Assembly (NCBI RefSeq): GCF_001949145.1
Contig: NW_019091408.1
Location: 1,433,752 to 1,485,139 of the forward strand
Direction: 5' to 3'
Origin: Acanthaster planci
Lineage: Eukaryota; Echinodermata; Asteroidea; Valvatida; Acanthasteridae
DNA length: 51,388 bases
Shown: positions 38,301-44,120 of the stretch, piece by piece
How the letters are laid out: every line of letters starts with the position of its first letter
Position numbering within the stretch: position 1 is the stretch's first letter
Notes under the pieces: generated by a model
The model's input: only the letters and a program-made list of their open reading frames with translations
Told to the model about the DNA's origin: nothing
Database searches by the model: none
Program-made: the position numbers and the translations under genes

Positions 38301-41300
38301 ATAAACCCCCTTTTTAATAGGTCTGTAATACCCTTTTTTGTCAATAATAAACTTACCGAAAAGCAAAAGTCTACGATCTATCTTTTTCGGTATTTAAAAT
38401 GCACCCTTTTGCTTCCTCGTCCAAACTGGCTTGTTACATCAGATCAACCAAGTCAAACAACTTGCAGGCAAAATGCAAGACAAAATAGATAAATAGGCAT
38501 TTGTCGAAGTAGATTATTCAGTGATCATTAAATGGCCAAGACACAAATGTTTGAAACGGAGCAATGTGAGGTTTTGTATGGAATCCTATCAATGCAAAGC
38601 GACGAAAACTGATCAAGCTAAGTTTCTAAATACCATGACTAAATGTGTCTGTTTTTTTTCGAAGTTTGAAAATGTTCCACGCTTTATGATTATTTTGTAT
38701 CCGTTTTTCAGAAACCACACAGTTTGAGGTCCCACTGCATCTTTGTGGCGAGATCCATTACTGTGGCTATGAATGTGGCCAAGGCCGTCACAATACGGGC
38801 AGAGTACACGTCACCCAGACATGCCGGTGTGACGAAGTATGCCAGTTCTTCGGGGATTGTTGCTACGACTACCAATCAAACTGTGACTCTGCCCCTGCTT
38901 GGGAAGACATCCAGATCAACGGGGTCGACTTGGAGCACTACACATGCGTGTGGGTGCTCAACAAGGAAACCCTCAAGGGACACTACGGCTACGCCTTGGT
39001 CAGTTCGTGTCCAGAGGAATGGATGGAACCTTCATCGAGGCAAAACTGCGAAACGGTAGCCTCAAATGACGACATCATTGGATCCCTTCCAGTCTACGAC
39101 TTTTTAGAAGGCTCTGTTTTTAAGAATGTTTTCTGCGCTGTGTGCCATGGAGTGGCGCCTAGAATTTTACAGAAATGGGCCACCTCTATAGAATATTCAA
39201 AATCAGAAAACAAAACCTTTGATTCCAGATTAAACCTGACTGTGAACGGGATACCCACTGGAAGATATTATTACGATCCGCCGGAGGGAGACTCCGTCGG
39301 CGCTGCCCGCACTTGTCCGTTGAACACTGTCAAGTCTTGCAGTGGCGCCGTGAACAAATCTCTGGAGGAAGCGTGTGTAGCGTACTTCGCGCCGCTTGTC
39401 GTGGATGGCATCCGATTCCACAACCCCCACTGCGCCCTGTGCAATGGGCTTGAGGTAGACCCATTGGCGGTGTGCGACACACGTCCAAACTGCGCGGAAT
39501 ATTGCATGGACAACAACTGGGGGTTCTGCGGTGAGCATTGTGTTCCACCACCCCGATTTCCAAGCGTTGAGGTTCTCTTTGAATTTGGTTGGGGCGGCGA
39601 TGAGTCCTCCGTTTGTAAGTTAGGGCAATTCTTTGACCCTTTCTTTGAGAGGTGTCGCACTGCTCTCTGCATATCCGGCGAAGCAAATACAGGTGGTGAG
39701 TGTATTAATGATCCCAAGACAATGGCCCATCCGGAATTATCACGGAATGGAAATGATGACTGCTTTTCATTGGTAAATACAAGTCTAGGCCGTGGTGTGT
39801 TGCACTGGCACGTCTCCCCCGTCTACCAAGCCCGGTCCTTGAATAGTGGGCCTACTACCAGCGACTTTATTATGACTGTTATTTTCGCAAGCCTTAAGAA
39901 TGTAGAAGGTCCAGACGTAGACCTTCATGACATTTTTGATGGCAACTCTGACTGTAACGTCACAGCTTTGTTAGTTTACGTTCAAAAAGGGGCCGCGGTT
40001 TTGTCAGAGTTCGAAGCCTGCATGAACGCTACGCTTACAGCTAGCAGTCTTTTTCAGAGCGTTAACCCTGGGAACGATTCCCTGTCAGAACTGGAAGTGT
40101 TTCATTTATTTCAAATGACAATGAAGGACAACTCAACTTTTGCAAAACACGATGTGCTGGCAGCTGAATGTCAAGCAGTTCTTCACATGAACTGTACACA
40201 AATTGAGTTGTTAGGTACCGACGAATACGATGTCACCGTTGCCGGTCCATCCTTAAAACGCAAAGCAGAAAGAAAGGAATTTGGAGTCATCGATTTTGTT
40301 ATTTTTCCGGACGGCCAGGCAGCTGTCTGTGGTCCTATTGATTGGACAGACCAAAAGGCATTTGCGATTGCCACGATAACATTCATCTGTTGCTGCCTTT
40401 CTCTCTTGGCTCTTTTAGCTTCTTTCATTACCTACTGCGTATTCCCTGAACTCAGAAACGTTGCTGGAATATACGTTGTCAACCTCTTGGTGGCACTATT
40501 TGTTGCTTTCTCGAGTCTAGTACTGGCCGCGGGTTTGGCGTTTGATGGGCTCGCATGCGCCCTTGCCGCCTCTGTCATACACTTTTCATGGCTGTCAGCA
40601 TTCTTCTGGATGAGCATGTTGTCCTATAATGCCGCCAAAACCTTTGGGGGGAAGACCGTGCAAACGAATGCGCCAAAGCCCACCTGCCGTTATCTGCTGC
40701 CCTCTCTGGGTCTTGTCTGGGGTAGTGCGCTTGTTATTGTCTCCATCTGCAATGTGCTGAACTACTGTGGCTGTACCAGCCTCCCGCCACTGTACAGCCA
40801 GTCCCAGCCGTGTTGGATTGCGGGTACTAATGCACGACTGATCGTATTCGGCGGGCCCGTAGCAACCTCTTTACTGTTCAACACAGTCTGCCTGGCTTTC
40901 GTCTTGAAAAGTGTGAGGAAAGCCAAAGCCAACAGCAAGATGGTGCAAAAAGGAAACCGGTACAAAGAAGTACTCAACGAGGTGAAAATATACGCAAAGG
41001 TAAGACTTAACTATAATATGCAGGGTTCCTTATTTTCCGACGTTGGTTAAATCATTGATATAGCGGCCCTTACGATAAACATTTTGGCCTGAAGGACACC
41101 AAGTACACTGTTTTTTTTGTCGGTCACAAAGTCAAATTACAACTTCAATACAGGTATTTTGTCATCATATTTTGACAAGATTTGTACATTTACTTAAAAT
41201 TTCACTTCTGAAATGTACTGGACGCGACTACGTCGCTGCTTTTCCCCAGCTGACGCTGCTGTTCGGAATTACTTGGGTCCTTGCATTCGTCTCCGAGGCC

Positions 41301-41552
41301 GTGGACCACGTTGTCCTGTCCTACGTCAACGTCCTCGTCAACACGTCGCAGGGGGTCTTTATCTTCATCGCCTTCTGTCTCAACCAACGTGTGAGGGCGC
41401 TATGGTGGGCAAGGGTGACTAGCAATCGAAGAGGCAAGTCAAACGACGGGTCGAAAACCGGTCCGGCCAATATTTCAGCTGGCACCCGGATGCTAAGACC
41501 TCCAGGAGTGCAGTGCAAACTCGCTTTAGAGGAGCACAGTACCAACCTTTGA
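14251..41552 (+). CDS. Gene model: SRCR-somatomedin B-seven-transmembrane receptor (14 coding exons, about 2139 aa)
   Basis: Coding exons are 14251..14326, 27878..28222, 29698..30030, 30665..31000, 31439..31780, 33941..34276, 34540..34881, 35274..35636, 35914..36255, 36514..36858, 37100..37438, 37662..37991, 38712..40999 and 41250..41552. All are bounded by AG/GT, and the sum (6420 nt) is an exact multiple of three. Every junction is phase 1 except the last, which is phase 0. The order is signal peptide (1-25), eleven SRCR or SRCR-like domains (about 26-1277), SMB (about 1294-1334), Cys-rich ectodomain (1335-1825), 7TM (1826-2084) and tail. The 7TM is of the adhesion/Methuselah-like class, with [11 protein letters not shown] in TM6. 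No GPS autoproteolysis motif is seen before TM1. It is inferred to be a plasma-membrane G-protein-coupled receptor. Ligand and signalling partner are unknown. A UTR exon and alternative splicing are not excluded. Confidence 0.85.
15261..15314. repeat. Perfect 14-bp inverted repeat (hairpin)
   Basis: acacataatgtcac at 15261..15274 is the exact reverse complement of 15301..15314, with a 26-nt spacer. There is no downstream T run that would suggest a function. It may be a transposon remnant. Confidence 0.7.
15701..15870. mobile_element. Palindromic MITE (foldback, about 170 bp)
   Basis: The left half (gattcacagtagtgtgccac, then caagagtttgcaa, through aaatctgtcgaccc) is the imperfect reverse complement of the right half (gggtcgacagatttt, through ttgcaaactcttgatgg, to ctattgtgaatcgcc). 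The spacer is only about 14 nt. A related half element is present at 42088..42125 (gtgattcacaatacagtgcg, then ccaccaagaggttgc). This is a miniature inverted-repeat element. The superfamily is not assigned. Confidence 0.75.
17700..19195 (-). mobile_element. CGACG-rich foldback element, copy 1 (inverted orientation)
   Basis: Two blocks (17755-18125 and 18840-19010) built from short cgacg/cgtcg words are inverted repeats of each other. Near 17780 stands ctcttccagggcgacgcaac and near 18970 gttgcgtcgccttggaagag. Outer and inner parts (18427-18840 and 19010-19195) match the elements at 21325 and 25035 in reverse orientation. The CpG density is far above the surroundings. The long apparent ORF across 17647-18213 is a product of this composition, not a gene. 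Confidence 0.7.
22287..22547. mobile_element. Nested foldback element with perfect 22-bp inverted ends
   Basis: Inside the hAT MITE, TATAACGGGTTTTGCCCTTA continues CC and is matched exactly by its reverse complement ending at 22547. Weaker similarity runs another 14 bp inward (gtatgtat/atacatac). The element is 261 bp and contains a tRNA-like sequence on the minus strand. Which of the two elements is the younger is inferred from nesting. Confidence 0.7.
22379..22451 (-). repeat. tRNA-like sequence (pseudo-tRNA or SINE head)
   Basis: The minus strand reads AGCTCGGTGGTCGACTGGTT, an A-box-like start. A T-arm GTGGG-TTCCAGT-CCCAC with a perfect 5-bp stem and 7-nt loop, close to the B-box consensus, follows downstream. 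CTCGG near the start can pair with CCGAG at the end, as an acceptor stem. The anticodon arm pairs poorly (CTGC/GCAG with an 8-nt loop), so a functional tRNA is unlikely. Confidence 0.5.
23850..24535. repeat. Partial CGACG-rich element and flanking duplicated segment
   Basis: 23940-24065 is a cgtcg/cgacg block like that at 17990-18125, followed by the same text (tactgttttctttnatatccatccc type). 24350-24535 repeats 21050-21230 (caagagtcatgcccacagta and gaaattcaagcggcgagtcc match diverged counterparts). It contains no gene. Confidence 0.55.
25035..26830 (+). mobile_element. CGACG-rich foldback element, copy 3
   Basis: This is a direct paralog of 21325-23060. It is split by about 515 bp (25098-25612) that has no counterpart in the other copies. 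The first CGACG block is at 25720-25870. A second, at 26560-26800, is a long cgtcgtgccgtcgc-type stretch. The site where copy 2 carries the hAT MITE is intact here. Confidence 0.65.
27878..28222 (+). CDS. Exon 2: SRCR domain 1 (type A)
   Basis: Phase 1-1 exon, acceptor taattgcag, donor CTCG|gtaagt. It carries the complete six-Cys SRCR signature: [59 protein letters not shown] and GVVCS. A linker, QDVELPLG, follows. The Cys pattern is that of six-Cys SRCR domains, although it is encoded by a single exon. Of the A-type repeats (with exons 4 and 6), it is the membrane-distal one. Confidence 0.93.
28385..28455. repeat. GATG tetranucleotide microsatellite (intron 2)
   Basis: About seventeen near-perfect GATG units that decay into gata/gacg variants at the right. 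A polymorphism-prone simple repeat. Confidence 0.95.
28690..28800 (+). repeat. Possible tRNA-derived SINE fragment
   Basis: gtggcctggtcttgagtctt resembles a tRNA A box. About 40 nt further, tgggttcaaagccaac resembles the B box GGTTCRANNCC. Spacing is tRNA-like. No poly-A tail or flanking duplication was located. Confidence 0.35.
29239..29630. mobile_element. MITE in intron 2 with short periodic sub-repeats
   Basis: The left end (gcgaaagcccatcaacgcc, then aaaacaatattttgaat) is the imperfect reverse complement of the right end (attcaaaatatttttgt, then aaggcgcacatgggctttt). The interior is made of roughly 20-nt units of the form gtaataacggattnnnaatcc in both orientations. It ends about 70 bp before the exon 3 acceptor. 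Confidence 0.6.
29698..30030 (+). CDS. Exon 3: SRCR domain 2 (type B)
   Basis: Phase 1-1 exon, acceptor ttgtgttttcag, donor ATTG|gtaaac. Motifs are [83 protein letters not shown], with six Cys. The B-type hallmarks ([10 protein letters not shown], LGFnSvvSE, HDCSHs) recur in exons 5, 7 and 9. A short Thr-rich linker follows. Confidence 0.93.
30665..31000 (+). CDS. Exon 4: SRCR domain 3 (type A)
   Basis: Phase 1-1 exon after tatcacacatag, donor CAAA|gtatgg. Motifs are [86 protein letters not shown], with six Cys. It keeps the A-type linker ([10 protein letters not shown]). The WxxVxC interval is shortened to RVDC, and the loop before the fifth Cys is divergent. Confidence 0.9.
31439..31780 (+). 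CDS. Exon 5: SRCR domain 4 (type B)
   Basis: Phase 1-1 exon, acceptor caacatccag, donor ATTG|gtaagg. Motifs are [82 protein letters not shown] and GVVC, with six Cys. It is close to exon 3. The linker carries a possible N-glycosylation site (NATS). Confidence 0.93.
31805..32575. repeat. Two-copy tandem duplication in intron 5 with a perfect 26-bp hairpin
   Basis: Unit 1 (about 31805-32160) recurs at about 32245-32575: gattacaaatatacccaata versus gattacaaatatacccaaga, then caaataatatttcagaa, and so on. In unit 1, 31915..31940 and 31958..31983 are exact reverse complements (agaaaaacgtgcacaaaact is part of the left arm). The same gtgcac/gtacac text recurs near 32140 and 32380 without the palindrome. 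Confidence 0.75.
32580..33930 (+). other. Rest of intron 5, nothing recognisable
   Basis: AT-rich intronic sequence. The only clear structure is a 7-bp repeat (aggataa, four units) at about 33334-33363. Confidence 0.5.
33941..34276 (+). CDS. Exon 6: SRCR domain 5 (type A)
   Basis: Phase 1-1 exon, acceptor tgtgtctcttcag, donor CCCG|gtaagc. Motifs are [77 protein letters not shown] and VSVICS, with six Cys. The GPGSGPI segment is replaced by QGYYWEDM. The linker [11 protein letters not shown] is homologous to those of exons 2 and 4. Confidence 0.92.
34540..34881 (+). CDS. Exon 7: SRCR domain 6 (type B)
   Basis: Phase 1-1 exon, acceptor ctttttaatag, donor GAGG|gtatgt. Motifs are [88 protein letters not shown] and VVC, with six Cys. 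N-glycosylation sequons lie in the linker (NTS, NES). Confidence 0.93.
35274..35636 (+). CDS. Exon 8: SRCR-like domain 7 (type C, seven Cys)
   Basis: Phase 1-1 exon, donor TCAG|gtgaat. It begins at a tandem acceptor (ttccagtag), so use of the second AG would drop one Val. It reads [51 protein letters not shown] and WIMC. The N-terminal half is SRCR-like. The second half lacks the GPGSG-I-LDDV-C-G-E segment and instead has [16 protein letters not shown] followed by CSLV. It is homologous to exon 10 and to the minus-strand exon at 4537. Confidence 0.85.
35797..35895. repeat. TTTTG/TTTG/TTTC microsatellite in intron 8
   Basis: Runs of ttttg, then tttg and ttct units, end about 20 bp before the exon 9 acceptor and may serve as its pyrimidine-rich tract. 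Confidence 0.85.
35914..36255 (+). CDS. Exon 9: SRCR domain 8 (type B)
   Basis: Phase 1-1 exon, acceptor cgaacaccag, donor GGTG|gtaagc. Motifs are [85 protein letters not shown] and VGVVC. It has the six usual Cys plus one extra Cys at the start (VCGVRL). The extra Cys could pair with the odd seventh Cys of a flanking C-type domain; that is inference. Linker sequons are NET and NET. Confidence 0.93.
36514..36858 (+). CDS. Exon 10: SRCR-like domain 9 (type C, seven Cys)
   Basis: Phase 1-1 exon, acceptor gctgtgaccag, donor GAAG|gtaatt. It reads [60 protein letters not shown] and WVIC. The seven-Cys spacing matches exon 8. The two C-type exons bracket a B-type exon, which suggests C-B-C arose by duplication of a two-exon unit. 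Confidence 0.85.
37100..37438 (+). CDS. Exon 11: divergent SRCR domain 10 (type D)
   Basis: Phase 1-1 exon, acceptor cttcttgtcaag, donor AAAG|gtattt. It reads [63 protein letters not shown] and LKC. There are seven Cys, one of them early (QARC). A roughly 30-residue insert ([20 protein letters not shown]) replaces the GPGSG-I segment. No homologous exon was found in the minus-strand paralog. Confidence 0.85.
37662..37991 (+). CDS. Exon 12: divergent SRCR domain 11 (type E)
   Basis: Phase 1-1 exon, acceptor gtttttcag, donor ACAG|gtacta. It reads [66 protein letters not shown] and IEC, with six Cys. It is the membrane-proximal SRCR and the counterpart of the minus-strand exon 1..291. Sequons at NET and NYT are likely glycosylation sites. 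Confidence 0.88.
37992..38711 (+). other. Intron 12
   Basis: A 720-bp intron between the last SRCR exon and the SMB/7TM exon. Nothing recognisable. Confidence 0.6.
38712..40999 (+). CDS. Exon 13: somatomedin B domain, Cys-rich ectodomain and TM1-TM5
   Basis: Large 2288-bp exon entering in phase 1 (acceptor gtttttcag) and leaving in phase 0 (GCAAAG|gtaaga). Residues 1294-1334 form a somatomedin B domain with eight Cys ([28 protein letters not shown]). Two related Cys modules follow: [11 protein letters not shown] at about 1413 and [11 protein letters not shown] at about 1512. A long Asn-glycosylatable stretch runs to VCGPIDW just before TM1. Helices start near 1826, 1860, 1891, 1937 and 1986. 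TM3 carries the usual Cys after a short loop. No GPS (C-x-W...HLT) is visible. The SMB plus CALCN modules are those of Methuselah-like receptors of non-arthropod animals, as I recall the family. Confidence 0.92.
41250..41552 (+). CDS. Exon 14: TM6, TM7 and cytoplasmic tail
   Basis: Phase-0 exon, acceptor tgcttttccccag, stop TGA at 41550..41552. TM6 is [16 protein letters not shown], the conserved family B2/Methuselah signature. TM7 is [20 protein letters not shown], leading to AFCLNQRV. A roughly 50-residue basic, Ser/Thr-containing tail follows. No AATAAA was found within the next 100 bp; cataaata at about 41610 is the only near match. Confidence 0.92.
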   Translation: MTLLFGITWVLAFVSEAVDHVVLSYVNVLVNTSQGVFIFIAFCLNQRVRALWWARVTSNRRGKSNDGSKTGPANISAGTRMLRPPGVQCKLALEEHSTNL

Positions 41553-41850
41553 ACATGGATTACTTAATGTGTACCAATGTAGAATATAGCCCCCTCCCCC
41601 GTACCTCAGCATAAATATATTCCTTTTGGGCCTAATTAGGGCTAAGCTTTTAAGATTATTACTATATAGACATAGCAAACTGGTGATATTAATTGTAGAT
41701 GAATAGATTAATTATGCTGTATATTTTAAATGTGTTGAAATGTGACAGAGGTTTAATTACGAGTTTTAATGATATTCTCGCAATGACTCTATTTATGCTA
41801 CGAACGAAAAGAACCAATACTGATTCATGTCAAAGTCAGCGTTGTAGTCG
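41553..41850 (+). other. Presumed 3' UTR and downstream sequence
   Basis: AT-rich sequence following the receptor stop codon. It has no ORF of interest and no clear polyadenylation signal. Confidence 0.4.
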
Positions 41851-42125
41851 AGACGACGTAAGACCACACGAGACCAGAACAAGACCAACACAACACCTGT
41901 AGTTTGAATTCAATTCACAAGCTATTCAAATGCACTGTATCAAAAGCATTTCTTTAATTCTTCACCTTGTTACTTGTAAAATGGTCTTGTGTCTGGTCCA
42001 TCTTATAATTATGTCTCGTCTCATGATGGCTGCATGGTCTCGAATACACCACTGGCCAAGTCTTTCTGTGATAAGGTACCGGTGAATTGTGATTCACAAT
42101 ACAGTGCGCCACCAAGAGGTTGCTA
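41850..42125. mobile_element. MITE fragments downstream of the receptor gene
   Basis: 41852-41888 (gagacgacgtaagaccacac, then accagaacaagacc) is an imperfect reverse complement of about 41992-42036 (ggtcttgtgtctggtccatc, then gtctcgtctc). Interior text (aattcacaagctattcaaat) is close to 30237-30262 in intron 3. 42088-42125 matches one half of the palindromic MITE at 15701. These are old non-autonomous elements. Confidence 0.5.
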
Positions 42126-43541
42126 TAAGGGGGACTTTTCAATTTCACTGTAGACAAAAATGCCCGACTTGACACAATTTGTCTACAATTGTAGATAGAC
42201 TTTTTAGGAAATGTGTGATTGGCTGGGACATTCCATGTCCCCAAACCACAATTTTATATCAACACAGATAACGCTCAACACTTCGAATCTTCAGCCCAGC
42301 TAAAGAAAAAAGTTGAAAATTTCGAGTTCTAGTTCCTTGCGCACAGCGCAACTGGCGCAAAGAACGTTTGTCGGCCGTGCACTGCAAAAATGGCCTTTCC
42401 GCGTGGCAACCTCTTCGTGGCGTAAAGCATTGAAAATCTCCCCATTTTTATACATTTTTACATTTATATTAACAGTCAAGCAATTTTTCGTTTTTTTTAA
42501 TCATTCCCACACGATCTTGCGTACTCTTCAATTTGAATCCAAATCAGATGTATCCTGGGGATTTCCAGAGTTATGGTAAATATGCCTATAGGTTTTTTTT
42601 TTTTTTTTTTTTTTAGTGTTACTTGAAAAACTAGATTGTCGGTATCAAGGGGTCACGTGAGATGGGAAACCTGTATGTAGGGGACTTGCCTTTTGTGTGT
42701 GTATAAATACACTCCCTCGGTAGAGGGAGCAGCCTCTTTTGAGCTAATTAACGTTTGGGTTTTTTTTTCGTCCAAATGCAATGACTATTTATCATATCCT
42801 ACCCCTGCACATGCTGAAAAACCTGGTTTAGTCACTTTGCAGCCAGGGCCTCCCCTAGCCAGAAAATTTTTTAAAAATCCAGCCGGCCTCCAGCCAATTC
42901 CCATAGGACTGTGTGCTAAGTGGCCACTTGTGTACATGTACAATCTAATGGGTTGTTTACAAACCGCTGACTGGGGCAGACAGTGGAATGTTTTTTAATC
43001 AGTGACAGCTGTCTGGATCTTGTCAGAGGCCTCTTTTGGCTGTCTTTGAAGTGTTACTTGGTTGGGGGTGTTGTGGTGGTGGTGTGGCTTGGCTGGCGCG
43101 TGGCGAGGCCCCCACCCCCTCAAATCGGGATAGCCTGGGAAAACGGCCCCCACGGTACTGTGATGTACTTTTGGTGGTTTGCAAGAGCTGTAAAAGCTAG
43201 GGGACAACCACTGAAGCATTAATATACCTTCAGGACGGACTCAGGGCTCTACAACCCTGAGAAATGATACGGACTCACCGGAATAGTCCGCTCCCAAGAC
43301 CGTGTGAGAAAAAATTCATACAGCATCGCATTGCCTTCGCTAGGTAACAAGACTACGGATCAAGTCGTCAGGATTGGATCTCTGGGAAGTCTTGGGGAAT
43401 CCAGTTCCTAAGGAAAACGATCTTGACGCCTGAAGAAATGTGTTCATATACCATGCCAAACGAAGTGGTCGATAGCTACTCAGATTGTGTTTAGTTAATT
43501 AAGAGTTAGGTAGAAAACTTATATTTCATACGTTGTACAAG

Positions 43542-44120
43542 ATGGCCTTCGTTTTGTTTGGACATAGCTTAGTGCGACGACTCGAAAACAAAAATCGATC
43601 TGTGCTTGAATTTGAATTCCACAACATCGTCGTGTCTGTTCACTGTTTTAGGGAAGGTGGCTTATCCCTTTCCCGGATCAAAGCGAATGGGGGTTTGTAT
43701 TATGGTCACCTGCGGAGGATTAATCCAAGAGTATTGATAATTGATCTTGGGACAAATGATCTTTGCTCCCGAGAGAATTGTGCAAGAGTCGTCCATCAAC
43801 AGTTGTGTCAGTTTGTTGAACAGTTGGCAGGAAATGGTATTAAACCCGAAGCGGTAGAGTTCTTGCCAGTACTGCTTCGTACTGGGGGCATACGACGCCA
43901 TCAGGTTGACCTGGAAACATTCAATAGTCGGGTCACGGAGTTAAACCTATTGACTGAGGAGAGTACATTCGTAGAGGATGGCTGGTGGCTCTGGAACCAT
44001 AGAGGGTTTAAACAACCAAGATACAATTTGAAGGGTGTGCATATGAGTCGATGCGGAGAGCACAAGTATAGGAGGACCCTTCGGCGACTTGTTGGATTTT
44101 TCCAGGCTCGCTTGTGGTAA
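43542..44120 (+). CDS. Intronless SGNH-hydrolase-like protein, 192 aa, probably transposon-derived
   Basis: Uninterrupted ORF. The ATG at 43542 (caagATGG) is preferred over upstream non-ATG codons. The SGNH layout is visible: block I FGHSLVRRL with Ser9, block II EGG at 38-40, block III LGTNDL with Asn72 (residues 69-74) after NPRVLIID, and block V GVHMSRCG with His167. The Asp normally three residues before that His is Lys here, so catalysis may be altered. SGNH/GDSL esterase-like ORFs of this size occur in tyrosine-recombinase retroelements of the Ngaro/DIRS type and in some LINEs (family knowledge). No recombinase or RT was found next to it. A 33-bp direct repeat flanks it (about 42676 and 44446). 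Confidence 0.7.
   Translation: MAFVLFGHSLVRRLENKNRSVLEFEFHNIVVSVHCFREGGLSLSRIKANGGLYYGHLRRINPRVLIIDLGTNDLCSRENCARVVHQQLCQFVEQLAGNGIKPEAVEFLPVLLRTGGIRRHQVDLETFNSRVTELNLLTEESTFVEDGWWLWNHRGFKQPRYNLKGVHMSRCGEHKYRRTLRRLVGFFQARLW

Noticed and set aside
39271-39717. 148-codon minus-strand ORF opposite the receptor exon
   Set aside because: It is an antisense shadow of the Cys-rich ectodomain in exon 13, which has clear domain and splice support.
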